From assembly GCF_023195925.1 (NCBI RefSeq), contig NZ_JALPRE010000006.1:1-64000 (forward strand): a DNA stretch of 64,000 nt, given 5' to 3'. The notes under the pieces were generated by a model. That model worked only from the letters and a program-made list of their open reading frames with translations. It was not told the origin of the DNA and made no database searches. The stretch is from Aquimarina acroporae. GTDB taxonomy: Bacteria; Bacteroidota; Bacteroidia; Flavobacteriales; Flavobacteriaceae. Shown piece after piece: positions 26,187 through 34,358 of the stretch (position 1 is its first letter; every line of letters begins with the position of its first letter). The position numbers were made by a program, and so were the translations under genes.

Positions 26187-27830
26187 ATGATGACAAAAAG
26201 AGTATTCACGATCTTGTTATTCACATTTGTGACCATATCTTCAAGATCTCAGGAAAAAAGAACCATTAATAACTCCCCTAAACTTGTGGTGGGTATTGTT
26301 GTGGATCAAATGCGGTATGATTATATCACAAGATTTTATGATCGTTTTGGAGAAGGTGGTTTTAAGCGTATGATAAATGAAGGTTTCAATTGCAAGAACA
26401 ATCATTTTAATTATGTGCCTACCTATACTGGTCCGGGTCATGCATCGGTTTATACAGGGACTACACCACAAAATCACGGAATCATTTCTAATCACTGGTA
26501 CAATAAATTTGAAAAGAAAATGGTGTATTGTGCGAGTGATCCTTCTGTAAAAGCAGTGGGATCAGATAGTGATATGGAACAAATGTCTCCGCATAGAATG
26601 AAAACCACTTCTATTGCTGATCAAAATAGGTTACATACTCAGCTAAAAGGAAAGACTATTGGGATTGCTATAAAAGATCGTGGAGCGATACTTCCTGCAG
26701 GACATTCTGCAAATGGAGCATATTGGTTTAGAGGTAAAAATGAAGGGAAATGGATTACCAGTACGTACTATAGAAATGAATTGCCAGATTGGGTTAATAA
26801 ATTCAATGCTTCTGGGCAAGCAACCTCTTATTTTAAAGAATGGAATACACTATATGATATTTCCACTTATGTAGAGAGTGGTGACGACTTAAATGAATTT
26901 GAAGGAGGATATGAGGGTAAGAAGACAGCAACTTTCCCCTATGATTTAGCTAAACTAAAAGATCAAAATTCGGGGTATGATATTCTCAAATCTTCTGCAT
27001 ATGGTAATAGTCTTACTGCAGATTTTGCTATTGCCGCAATAGAAGGGGAGCAATTGGGGGCAGATGCCGTAACAGACTTTCTTACCGTTAGTTTTTCTAG
27101 CACAGATTATGTGGGGCATAACTTTGGGGTAAATTCTAAAGAAATTCAGGATACATATTTACGATTAGATAAAGATTTAGAACGTTTCTTCGATACATTG
27201 GATAAAAAGGTGGGTAAAGGAGAGTATACTGTTTTTCTTACTGCAGATCATGGAGCTGTTCATGTGCCTTCTTACCTGAAATCGGTTAAAATTCCTGCTG
27301 GCTATTATGATTCAGAAGGCGTTAAAGAAAGGGTTGAAGAATTACTTAAAGAGAAATTTAAAGTAGATGGTATTATTGAAAATGTATCGAATAATCAGAT
27401 TTTCTTTAACTACGAGGTTTTAGATAAAAATAGCATTAATGCAGAAGAAGTTCAAAAAACCTTGGCTCACTTTATCTTACAACAAAAACAAATAGATAAA
27501 GTGTTTACCAGAAACCAGTTGCAGACTACAAATTTCACTTCTGGATTAGCAGCTTTAATTCAGAAAGGATTTAATCAGAAAAGAAGTGGAGATGTAATTG
27601 TTGTGCACGATCCAGCGGTAATAAGTTATTCCAAAACCGGGTCTACTCATGGTAGTGGTTTAACTTATGATACGCATGCTCCTCTATTGTTTTTTGGGCA
27701 AGGGATCAATAAAGGTAGTACAACCAAAGAGACTCATATTACCGATATTGCTCCAACTATATCGGCGCTATTAGGAATTGCTTTTCCAAATGGAGCTACC
27801 GGAGAGGTATTGCCTTTTGTATTAGAGTAG
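26187..27830 (+). CDS. pafA: PafA-type alkaline phosphatase
   Basis: This secreted phosphomonoesterase of the alkaline phosphatase superfamily is about 547 residues from the ATG at 26187. The signal peptide ends near SSRSQ. The metal-binding VVGIVVDQMRYDY (first Asp), the nucleophile segment PTYTGPGHASVYTG (catalytic Thr), SFSSTDYVGHNFG and TADHGAVHVP, and a late THGSGLTYDTHAP histidine cluster are all visible. It probably releases phosphate from organic phosphates in the periplasm. The start at 26166 would place the promoter box inside the gene, so I prefer 26187 (or the adjacent 26190). Confidence 0.93.
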   Translation: MMTKRVFTILLFTFVTISSRSQEKRTINNSPKLVVGIVVDQMRYDYITRFYDRFGEGGFKRMINEGFNCKNNHFNYVPTYTGPGHASVYTGTTPQNHGIISNHWYNKFEKKMVYCASDPSVKAVGSDSDMEQMSPHRMKTTSIADQNRLHTQLKGKTIGIAIKDRGAILPAGHSANGAYWFRGKNEGKWITSTYYRNELPDWVNKFNASGQATSYFKEWNTLYDISTYVESGDDLNEFEGGYEGKKTATFPYDLAKLKDQNSGYDILKSSAYGNSLTADFAIAAIEGEQLGADAVTDFLTVSFSSTDYVGHNFGVNSKEIQDTYLRLDKDLERFFDTLDKKVGKGEYTVFLTADHGAVHVPSYLKSVKIPAGYYDSEGVKERVEELLKEKFKVDGIIENVSNNQIFFNYEVLDKNSINAEEVQKTLAHFILQQKQIDKVFTRNQLQTTNFTSGLAALIQKGFNQKRSGDVIVVHDPAVISYSKTGSTHGSGLTYDTHAPLLFFGQGINKGSTTKETHITDIAPTISALLGIAFPNGATGEVLPFVLE

Positions 27831-27870
27831 GAGTCTTTCACTGAAAAAGAAAGTATATTATAATTTTTTT

Positions 27871-27905
27871 AAAGTCGAGAATAACAGTGTTATTCTCGAC
27901 TTTTT
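27871..27905 (+). terminator. Terminator after pafA
   Basis: A perfect 15-base-pair stem (27871-27885 with 27889-27903, AGT loop) has the core GTCGAGAATAAC and a T run on the plus strand. The minus-strand side has no T run. Confidence 0.88.
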
Positions 27906-27951
27906 ATTACTTCTTCTGTATTAAATATGATACAAAGTTATTGTTGAACGA

Positions 27952-28098
27952 CTATAAGTGGCAGACACACCCGAATCTTGAGTCATAGCACCCTTGAGTT
28001 AGTTGTTCTATGTCGCAAGTTCTCCAATGCCCGCCCTTAATTTTTTGTTGTTCGTTTTTGTTTAGCGGTTTTCCAAAATCTGAAATGTACTTTAACAT
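27952..28098 (-). CDS. GG-leader bacteriocin/RiPP-like precursor peptide, 48 residues
   Basis: This small gene is read from ATG 28098-28096 to TAG 27954-27952. The leader ISDFGKPLNKNEQQKIKGG closely follows the Bacteroidota bacteriocin-type leader pattern (L-S/N-K-x-E-Q-x-x-I-x-GG), in which a C39-type peptidase cuts after GG (residues 22-23). The 25-residue core starts HWRTCD and contains four cysteines (residues 28, 37, 44 and 46), enough for two disulfides or thioether bridges, plus several Ser/Thr. No modifying enzyme, C39 transporter or immunity gene is recognisable next to it. It lies on the same strand as, and 237 bases after, an amine oxidase gene. A near-consensus TTAATTTG box (28113-28120, minus strand) lies just upstream. 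Function as a secreted peptide is inference. Confidence 0.62.
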   Translation of the reverse strand: MLKYISDFGKPLNKNEQQKIKGGHWRTCDIEQLTQGCYDSRFGCVCHL

Positions 28099-28334
28099 GA
28101 TATAAGTATTTACAAATTAATAGTGTACTATGAACATTAACCGACACTCATAGCTTGTGCCTATTCTTCGCGAAAGAATACTCTTTAAGAGTTTAATTAT
28201 ACCGACAAATAAAACGATGTTTTTTTTCTAAATACTTAAAGTTAATTACAAGGAAGTACAAATACTGTATATGTACCAATATACTATGCTGCTATTATTT
28301 CAGGATAAGTGAAAAAGAGTGATTGTAATACTAT
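28099..28334 (-). other. Spacer upstream of the small peptide gene, with two adjacent hairpins
   Basis: It contains two short inverted repeats side by side: TATTCTT (28162-28168) with AAGAATA (28174-28180), and ACTCTT (28080+ at 28180-28185) with AAGAGT (28187-28192). There is no ORF of note. The hairpins could be a weak terminator for the amine oxidase gene or a leader structure for the peptide. Confidence 0.35.
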
Positions 28335-29387
28335 TTAGGTTATTTTTTTGAAAATAAAATTTGCGCTTAGAATAGCACCTTCCATATAACCTCCGTATGT
28401 TCTGGAGGTTTCAGAACCGCCAACATAGAAATTGTTATTGAAAAAACCATCTTGATAATGCTCATTCCCATTATTTTGATGAGGTAATAGGAACTGATCT
28501 GTATCGCAAGAGGTGTATTTCTCGTTTTTCCAAAGTAGCTCCTCATAGGTGACATAGTGTAAAACTTGGTCTCCAAATAGCTTTTGTAGTTGTGATAGTA
28601 CTTTCGATTTTCGGTTTTCTTCACTCTCGTGGCACAATGGACTTTGTAAAAAACCTTTTAAGGCATATTTGTTATCTTCAACACTACAATGATCATATAG
28701 TTCTGTAATTGGCCCTACATTACTAAAAACAGTTCCTGAATAGTTCTGCGTTCTCCAAAAAGGATGTTGAAAAGTAATACCAAATTTTATAGATTCTCCC
28801 ATCCAGGTGTGAGTATTATTTGCTAAGGATATAAGCTTTTCAGGCAGTTCGAGGGTAAATTTAATAGTATTCACCAAAAGTTTAGGAGGTAGGGTTGAAA
28901 TCACTTTTCCAGATATATACTCTGCGTTGTTAGTGTAGATTTGAAATTCATTATTCTCTTGATGTTCGATTTTTTTAACTACTTGGTTTAAGATAATATG
29001 ATCTTTGCCAATATAATCAATTAGAGCATCTATAAGTCTACTAGTACCACCACTCATTCGATAGCTTGGTGCTTGATTAGCGGGTATTTGAAAATGTTGT
29101 GGGGGAGCGGTAGAGAGTGATTCAAAAAGTGCTATACCACTCATGAATTGTTCAAAAACTGGAATATTTAGCTCATTTAATAATGATAATAGATACTTAT
29201 GTTCTGTACTCAGCCAGGTGGCTCCCATTTCTATAGGGGTTTCTTGTCCTGAGTATATGGTGTTAATTCTGCCTCCAGCTCTGTTTCTAGCTTCGATAAT
29301 CTTAAAGGGAATACCTTTTTGCTTTAGTTGATAACCAAGCGTTAATCCCGTGAGGCCAGCTCCTATAATGAGTACATCTGTTTTCAT
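28335..29387 (-). CDS. FAD-dependent amine oxidase family protein
   Basis: This 350-residue flavoprotein starts with the dinucleotide-binding motif VLIIGAGLTGLTLGYQL and the amine-oxidase-type EARNRAGGRINT. The C-terminal FAD motif is FYVGGSETSRTYGGYMEGAILS. It fits the flavin monoamine oxidase/phytoene-desaturase-like superfamily, though it is shorter than typical monoamine oxidases (about 450), with a reduced substrate domain. The substrate is unknown. It is transcribed alone, with the small GG peptide gene downstream on the same strand. Confidence 0.85.
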   Translation of the reverse strand: MKTDVLIIGAGLTGLTLGYQLKQKGIPFKIIEARNRAGGRINTIYSGQETPIEMGATWLSTEHKYLLSLLNELNIPVFEQFMSGIALFESLSTAPPQHFQIPANQAPSYRMSGGTSRLIDALIDYIGKDHIILNQVVKKIEHQENNEFQIYTNNAEYISGKVISTLPPKLLVNTIKFTLELPEKLISLANNTHTWMGESIKFGITFQHPFWRTQNYSGTVFSNVGPITELYDHCSVEDNKYALKGFLQSPLCHESEENRKSKVLSQLQKLFGDQVLHYVTYEELLWKNEKYTSCDTDQFLLPHQNNGNEHYQDGFFNNNFYVGGSETSRTYGGYMEGAILSANFIFKKIT

Positions 29388-29452
29388 GTATTACGAAGTT
29401 AAAAGAAAAGAGTAAAGCATTTGTGCTTTACTCTTAACATATCTATAGATTC

Positions 29453-29758
29453 TTATTTTTCCATTAAATGTGTTCCATGTACTACCGCCGCACCTGCTCT
29501 TAGAGCTGCTGCTATAAATGTAGCTTCTGCTAGTTCTTCTTGTGTTGCACCGGCTTTAACAGCATTTTTTTTGTGGATTTCAAGGCAATACGGGCATTGT
29601 GTAGTTAATGCCACAGCGACTGCCATTAACTCTTTGTATTTTACAGGAATTGCACCGTCTTCTAGAGCAATACTATCAAATGCTTGAAATGCTTTCATAG
29701 CCTTTTCTGCATTTTTACCAAGTGTACCTAATTGTTTTAGGTGATTCATATCATACAT
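29453..29758 (-). CDS. Carboxymuconolactone decarboxylase family (AhpD-like) protein
   Basis: This small all-helical protein has the AhpD-like redox motif CPYC followed by LEIH, a CxxC pair with a downstream histidine, plus the AALRAGAAVVHG helix. Family members act as peroxidase partners or gamma-carboxymuconolactone decarboxylases; the CxxC-x3-H pattern favours a redox role. I chose ATG 29758 (MYDMNHLKQLG, 101 residues) because the longer frame overlaps the upstream SDR gene. It is the second gene of a TetR-regulated unit. Confidence 0.85.
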   Translation of the reverse strand: MYDMNHLKQLGTLGKNAEKAMKAFQAFDSIALEDGAIPVKYKELMAVAVALTTQCPYCLEIHKKNAVKAGATQEELAEATFIAAALRAGAAVVHGTHLMEK

Positions 29759-29775
29759 AGTAGAGATGTTTTTGA

Positions 29776-30522
29776 TTAATTTCTTCCTGCGATTACTCCT
29801 CCATCTGTGTCCCATATTGCGCCCGTTACCCACGATGCTTTGTCTGATAGTAAAAAGGTGATGCTATCTGCAATATCTTGAGGTGTTCCGTTTCTTCCAA
29901 TGGGATGAAAATTATTAAATCCAACCAATGCTTTTTTTGCTTCTTCGGCGCTTCCAAAAACGCTATCGTATACTGGTGTTTCTACAACGGCTGGAGAAAC
30001 TGCATTTACACGAATACCATGATCTGCAAGTTCCATAGCCAAGTGCTGGGTTAGTGAGTGTAATCCTGCTTTTTGCATAGAATATGCAGAAGATGGAGTC
30101 GCTTTTACTGCTTGTTTTGCCCACATAGATCCTACGTTTACTATAGAACCATGATTATTTTCTTTCATTTTTTTGGCTGCAGCTTGTGTGATAAAGAAAA
30201 AACCTCTATTTAAATCTTGATAAGAATCGTAGTCTTCTATGGTATGGTCTAAAAATGCTTTAGGACCAAAGATTCCCGAAGCGTTTACCAGATAATCTAA
30301 TCGATCTAGATTCTCAATTTTATTGATCAACCCGTTTACGCTATCTTGACTGGTGATATCTACCTGGTGTTTAATCACGTTATTGGTATCTTCAACTTTA
30401 CCGGTATTACGACCTACTACATGAACAGTGGCACCATTACTAATTAAATTTTCTACGGTAGCTTTACCGATTCCACTTGTTCCTCCTATAACTAAGGCTA
30501 CTTTGTTATTAAATGTTTCCAT
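29776..30522 (-). CDS. SDR family oxidoreductase
   Basis: This 248-residue classical SDR has [14 protein letters not shown] (cofactor loop, about residues 13-19), NASGIFG, the YSMQKAG active-site segment and an [10 protein letters not shown] tail. It probably reduces or oxidises an alcohol or carbonyl of a reactive small molecule. It leads the two-gene unit with the AhpD-like gene, and a copy of the TetR palindrome lies 29 bases before its start. A detoxification role is inferred from that setting. Confidence 0.88.
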   Translation of the reverse strand: METFNNKVALVIGGTSGIGKATVENLISNGATVHVVGRNTGKVEDTNNVIKHQVDITSQDSVNGLINKIENLDRLDYLVNASGIFGPKAFLDHTIEDYDSYQDLNRGFFFITQAAAKKMKENNHGSIVNVGSMWAKQAVKATPSSAYSMQKAGLHSLTQHLAMELADHGIRVNAVSPAVVETPVYDSVFGSAEEAKKALVGFNNFHPIGRNGTPQDIADSITFLLSDKASWVTGAIWDTDGGVIAGRN

Positions 30523-30550
30523 TTTTTTATTTTAAAGTTAATAAATATGA

Positions 30551-30564
30551 ACAGACAAGTCTGT
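30551..30564. promoter_or_regulatory. TetR-type operator copy 1 (SDR promoter)
   Basis: The perfect palindrome ACAGAC-AA-GTCTGT is identical to the copy upstream of the tetR gene. It lies 29 bases before the SDR start codon. Confidence 0.75.
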
Positions 30565-30584
30565 CTTCTTATGATTAAAAAAAG

Positions 30585-31148
30585 TTATGCTACTAAACTT
30601 TTACAAAGAGATAATCCAGTTTCGATAGGCCATTTGTTTTGATGTAGTTTGCTCTCTGCGATTGCACTCTCATAAAGCAAATAAATTTTTTTGGCTAATC
30701 GGTCATTTTCTAGATCAGAATTTTGATTTCGATTGTTCTCTACCAATTCTTTAATAAACTGAATAAAACTCTCTTTTTGTGTTTGGATTTCGTTTCTGAT
30801 TCTCTCGTTTCCATGTGGAAGTTCTGCGACAGTATTCAAACACCAACATCCGTTAAAGTCCTTTTGATCAAAAAACTTATTCAGAAACTCAAACAATGCA
30901 TATAGCCTATGCTCGCCATTATTCGCTTCGTTTACAAAATCCTTTATGTCATTTCGAAACACTTCATTTTTATACTGAAGGTAAGCAAGACATATATCTT
31001 CTTTAGAAGCAAAGTGATTATAAAGCGTCGCTTTGGCAATTCCCGCTTCTCTTATAATTTCATTTATTCCTGTTAGGTTATACCCATTTCTATAGAATAA
31101 ATTTGAAGCAGTTTCAATAATATGTTGTCTTACTTTTGAGTGTTTCAT
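30585..31148 (-). CDS. TetR/AcrR family transcriptional repressor
   Basis: The N-terminal TetR helix-turn-helix is clear: IIETASNLFYRNGYNLTGINEIIREAGIAKATLYNHF in pieces across residues 9-46. The C-terminal ligand-binding domain contains a CWCLN segment with two cysteines that could sense redox or electrophilic ligands (inference). I chose ATG 31148 (MKHSKVRQH, 187 residues), as upstream codons fall in the promoter. A TATGTTTG -7 box (31153-31160, minus strand) lies directly before the start, with the palindromic operator 17 bases further upstream, so the gene is probably autoregulated. Confidence 0.9.
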   Translation of the reverse strand: MKHSKVRQHIIETASNLFYRNGYNLTGINEIIREAGIAKATLYNHFASKEDICLAYLQYKNEVFRNDIKDFVNEANNGEHRLYALFEFLNKFFDQKDFNGCWCLNTVAELPHGNERIRNEIQTQKESFIQFIKELVENNRNQNSDLENDRLAKKIYLLYESAIAESKLHQNKWPIETGLSLCKSLVA

Positions 31149-31177
31149 GGTGCAAACATAGTCAAAAAAAAACAAAA

Positions 31178-31191
31178 ACAGACAAGTCTGT
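31178..31191. promoter_or_regulatory. TetR-type operator copy 2 (tetR promoter)
   Basis: The same 14-base palindrome ACAGAC-AA-GTCTGT lies upstream of the tetR -7 box, in the region where a -33 element would sit. Repressor binding would block polymerase. Confidence 0.75.
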
Positions 31192-31234
31192 CTATTTTTG
31201 TGAATTTTTAACAAAGTTTACGTCAAAAATCAGA

Positions 31235-32083
31235 CTATATTAATTTCTCTTTAATTTTTTTCCAGCGAAGTTTTCTAATGTATTTACCCTCTTGCTTGCC
31301 AACTAAAAAAGTCTCATTTTTCTTTTTTGCCTTAAAAAAACCACCTAAATAATCTAAGATTAGAGCGGGTTGTTTTTTGAGGAAAGCCAACTTAGCAGAA
31401 GCAATAAATGTAAGAGTAAAGCCATATCGCATACGATAAAATGCTTCTCCTTGTTTATACCTTGCTTTGGAGTTATATGTGTTGCCGGTGGGTTTAAGAT
31501 GTTTTACCTGTAATGAGTCATCTGTGGCTATACTCCAGCCGTGATACTGCGCTAACAATTCATCTATAGTATCCCAACCCATCGCTTTTTTAACCCCACC
31601 AATATCGTTAAAGCAAGCTTTGCGATACGCTTTCAAGGCTCCACGTATATGATCTTTATTTGTCAAGTTTTCTAGAATCCATTTCTCATTTTTTTGGATG
31701 TAGCAGAAGCCTCCAACCATTCCAACACTATCGTTAGTGGTAAAATGCTGTGTCATTTTTTCTAAGTAATCTGAGGGAAAAATTAAATCGGCATCAAACT
31801 TACAAATGATGTCGTAGTTGGTATCCAAAGTGTCTAATCCTTTATAAAAAGCACGAATCACTTTGCTACCTGGTAAATGATCTTCAGAAGAGTTGGTGTT
31901 GACCAATGAGATATAAGAAAACTTATCGACGTAACCCTCAATCACTTTTTCAGTATCATCGGTAGAATTGTCATTAACCACTACAATCTTTTTAGCCTGT
32001 ACGGTTTGTGAAACCAGAGATTCTAAGGTTTTGGATATGAGTTTTTCCTCATTATGGGCGGGTATGACAATATAAATATTCAA
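31235..32083 (-). CDS. Glycosyltransferase family 2 protein
   Basis: This 282-residue GT-A-type glycosyltransferase starts VIPAHNEEKLISKTLESLVSQT and has VVNDNSTDD, the DAD-type metal motif (CKFDADLIFP) and a GWDTIDELL acceptor-side segment. No strong transmembrane helix is evident. Donor and acceptor are unknown. It lies 48 bases after a methyltransferase gene on the same strand, and the pair may modify a lipid, glycan or pigment. Confidence 0.87.
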   Translation of the reverse strand: MNIYIVIPAHNEEKLISKTLESLVSQTVQAKKIVVVNDNSTDDTEKVIEGYVDKFSYISLVNTNSSEDHLPGSKVIRAFYKGLDTLDTNYDIICKFDADLIFPSDYLEKMTQHFTTNDSVGMVGGFCYIQKNEKWILENLTNKDHIRGALKAYRKACFNDIGGVKKAMGWDTIDELLAQYHGWSIATDDSLQVKHLKPTGNTYNSKARYKQGEAFYRMRYGFTLTFIASAKLAFLKKQPALILDYLGGFFKAKKKNETFLVGKQEGKYIRKLRWKKIKEKLI

Positions 32084-32131
32084 ATTTAGTCGTTCTATTT
32101 GGTCATCCTGTTTTTAAAAACGTGTTTTAAA

Positions 32132-32659
32132 CTATGATGCGTTTCTTTCGGCATACACAATATAATATCTTGGAGTAAATAGCCTTAATAATGGTCGGAA
32201 ACCTAACTTTTTAACCGGGTGTGTCCATTTTTCGCGTGCAACAATTTTCCAGCCAGCTTTTTCTAGTAACCAATCAAATTGCCAGTCTTCAAATTCATGA
32301 TAGTGACGATCCCAGGGATCTGTTTTACTACGGTATGCCTTAGAGAACCAAAGTCTCATAGGGATAGAGGCTACTAGTTTATCGGCATTTATCTCTTTAA
32401 GAACATTGAAAGGAGCGATTAAATGTTCAAAAATTTCAAAAGCGGTTACGATATCTACTTTAGTTGCTTTTACTGCATCGATATGTAAATCGAGGTCTTC
32501 TCCCTTGGTGTTGGAGACGATATATCCTTCTTTTTCCATAAACTCAACAAAAGGATTTCGAACGCCAAGATCTAATATGTTGGCTGGTGCGGGAACATGT
32601 TGCCTTAAGAATTCTAGTGTTTTTTTGTAACGTTTATGAGGAAAGGTTCCTTCGTACAT
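32132..32659 (-). CDS. Class I SAM-dependent methyltransferase-like protein
   Basis: The 175-residue protein has a SAM-binding motif I (ANILDLGVRNPFVEF), an acidic motif II (LDLHID) and DIVTAFEIFEHLIAPFNVL, typical of Methyltransf_11/23-like enzymes. It is short, lacking a separate substrate domain. Motif I reads DLGVRN rather than DxGxGxG, so SAM binding may be altered. It lies between a KASIII-like gene and a glycosyltransferase on one strand. Confidence 0.75.
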   Translation of the reverse strand: MYEGTFPHKRYKKTLEFLRQHVPAPANILDLGVRNPFVEFMEKEGYIVSNTKGEDLDLHIDAVKATKVDIVTAFEIFEHLIAPFNVLKEINADKLVASIPMRLWFSKAYRSKTDPWDRHYHEFEDWQFDWLLEKAGWKIVAREKWTHPVKKLGFRPLLRLFTPRYYIVYAERNAS

Positions 32660-32742
32660 AGTAATAAAATAGGTTATTTGCTGTAAAAATAGACAATTAC
32701 AGAAATTACCAGTAGAAGTGAGACGAGATTTTTATGATAATG

Positions 32743-33801
32743 CTAATGTTGGTACAAGAAAGCATTAATATTCATTCCTGCGCCTACACTTGCGAAAAGA
32801 AGTATATCTCCTTTATTGATAGACTGATCTTCAATTTGATGGTTAAGTATAAGGTCATATAATGTAGGTACGGTCGCAACGCTACTATTTCCTAATTTTT
32901 GAATGCTCATTGGCATGATACTTTCCGGTACTTCTTGGTTAAACAAACCGTAGAAGCGTTTTACAATCGCTTCATCCATTTTTTCATTAGCCTGATGAAT
33001 AAGAATTTTCTTTACATCGGTGATCTGAATATTGGTTTTGTCAAGACAAGCTTTCATAGCTAAAGGAACATGTTTCAGAGCAAACTCATATATTTTTCGC
33101 CCATGCATTTTAATATATTTATTATCATCATTACGTTGGTAATTGTAGGTTTTTCCGAAGAAAAGGAAATTGCTTTCTTCTACAGTATATGAGGCGCTTA
33201 TTGTAGCGAGTATGCCTCCGGGATCACTTGTGGTTTCTAAAACTGTAGCTCCGGCACCATCAGAATAAATCATAGAATCTCTATCGTGTTCATCGATAAC
33301 TCTAGATAAGGTTTCTGCGCCAATAACCAGACATTTTTTTGCCATTTCACATTTTAAATACGATTGAGCTTGTACTACTCCTTCAATCCATCCAGGGCAT
33401 CCAAAGAGAAGATCATATGCTACGCAATAAGGATTTTTGATTTTTAATTTATGCTTTACACGAGCTGCTAAACTTGGAATAGTGTCAGATTGAGAAGAGT
33501 TTTTGTCGACATCTCCAAAGTTATGTGCTACGATAATGTAATCTAGAGTTTCAGGATCTATTTTTGCGTCTTCAATAGCTTTTTGAGCTGCATAATATGC
33601 AAGATCTGAGGTGTTTTGGTTATTTTCCGCGTATCTACGCTCTTCAATACCTGTAATTTTTTTGAATTTGTCTATTATAATATGCGTAGGATGGGCGATT
33701 TCTACCCCATTACCATTAAAAAAATGATGATCAATAAAGTCTTCGTTTCTTTCTATTTCGGTCGGGATGTAGCTTCCAGTGCCTGTTATCTTAATATTCA
33801 T
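32743..33801 (-). CDS. 3-oxoacyl-ACP synthase III family (KASIII-like) protein
   Basis: This 352-residue thiolase-fold enzyme has the catalytic triad of KASIII: Cys in the LLFGCPGW segment, His in ILIHQANEKMDEA, and Asn in LGNSSVATVPTLYDL. Such enzymes condense acyl-CoA or acyl-ACP with malonyl-ACP. The active-site surroundings (CPGWIEG) differ from housekeeping FabH, and no fatty acid synthesis gene is next to it. A specialised acyl condensation role is therefore possible. It is followed by methyltransferase and glycosyltransferase genes on the same strand. Confidence 0.85.
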   Translation of the reverse strand: MNIKITGTGSYIPTEIERNEDFIDHHFFNGNGVEIAHPTHIIIDKFKKITGIEERRYAENNQNTSDLAYYAAQKAIEDAKIDPETLDYIIVAHNFGDVDKNSSQSDTIPSLAARVKHKLKIKNPYCVAYDLLFGCPGWIEGVVQAQSYLKCEMAKKCLVIGAETLSRVIDEHDRDSMIYSDGAGATVLETTSDPGGILATISASYTVEESNFLFFGKTYNYQRNDDNKYIKMHGRKIYEFALKHVPLAMKACLDKTNIQITDVKKILIHQANEKMDEAIVKRFYGLFNQEVPESIMPMSIQKLGNSSVATVPTLYDLILNHQIEDQSINKGDILLFASVGAGMNINAFLYQH

Positions 33802-33928
33802 GACAAATCAATTATGCGTTGAATAGTTAAGGTAGTTAATAGAAATTTATTTACTATGCACGCATAACAAGTTTTACGATGCCTAAGAACTTGTTTTAGG
33901 TAATTTTATGATGAGTTAAGAAGGTTTT

Positions 33929-34291
33929 TTAGATTTTTATCCTCATAACTGTAGCTATAGACAAGGCTCTGGTCTTTATAAGTTCGGCGTTTGTTCCTTT
34001 ATAATTATTATCTACTGTTTTTTGAAAAATAGAAAGCCAGGTTTGAAAATGCACTTCTTCTAACTTCTTTTTATCATTTAAGTTTTTATGAATTTGAAGT
34101 ACATTCTTCTTGTAGCTGCCTTTTCTGAAAAGCTGTTGTTCCCAAAAATCTACAATTTCTGGCAAATGTTCTTCTAAGTTAATCTTGGCAATTTCGGTAA
34201 AAAACATCCCGATATGAGGATTACTAAATACCTCTTTATAAAAAGTCTTCATCAGAAATTCTAAATCTTTTCTAGAGGTTATATCCTTCAT
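33929..34291 (-). CDS. Group III truncated haemoglobin
   Basis: This small haem protein, about 120 residues from ATG 34291 (MKDITSRKDLEFLMKTFY), has the group III features: FYKEVFSNPHIGMFF, the PEIVDFWEQQLF segment (haem-pocket Trp) and the proximal-helix IHKNLNDKKKLEEVHFQTWLSIF pattern in pieces. It binds oxygen, NO or similar ligands in the cytoplasm. The longer reading frame upstream overlaps gcvP and lacks family similarity. It follows gcvP on the same strand beyond a hairpin. Confidence 0.87.
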   Translation of the reverse strand: MKDITSRKDLEFLMKTFYKEVFSNPHIGMFFTEIAKINLEEHLPEIVDFWEQQLFRKGSYKKNVLQIHKNLNDKKKLEEVHFQTWLSIFQKTVDNNYKGTNAELIKTRALSIATVMRIKI

Positions 34292-34309
34292 GCTAAATGC
34301 GTATATAAG

Positions 34310-34343
34310 AAGAGGTAACTTTTTTACGGTTACCTCTTTTTTA
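34310..34343 (-). terminator. Hairpin between gcvP and the haemoglobin gene
   Basis: A 10-base-pair stem (AAGAGGTAAC, 34310-34319, with 34329-34338) lies 16 bases after the gcvP stop. The T run is on the plus-strand side, so termination of gcvP may be only partial and the haemoglobin gene could be read through. Confidence 0.55.
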
Positions 34344-34358
34344 TTATGTTGAGTTCTT

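Noticed and set aside
26075-26269. 64-codon plus-strand ORF overlapping the pafA start
   Set aside because: It is out of frame with pafA, lacks any family-like sequence and covers the promoter region.
33853-33900. 8-base inverted repeat AACAAGTT / AACTTGTT after the haemoglobin gene
   Set aside because: A long 14-base spacer and no T run make it a weak terminator candidate only.
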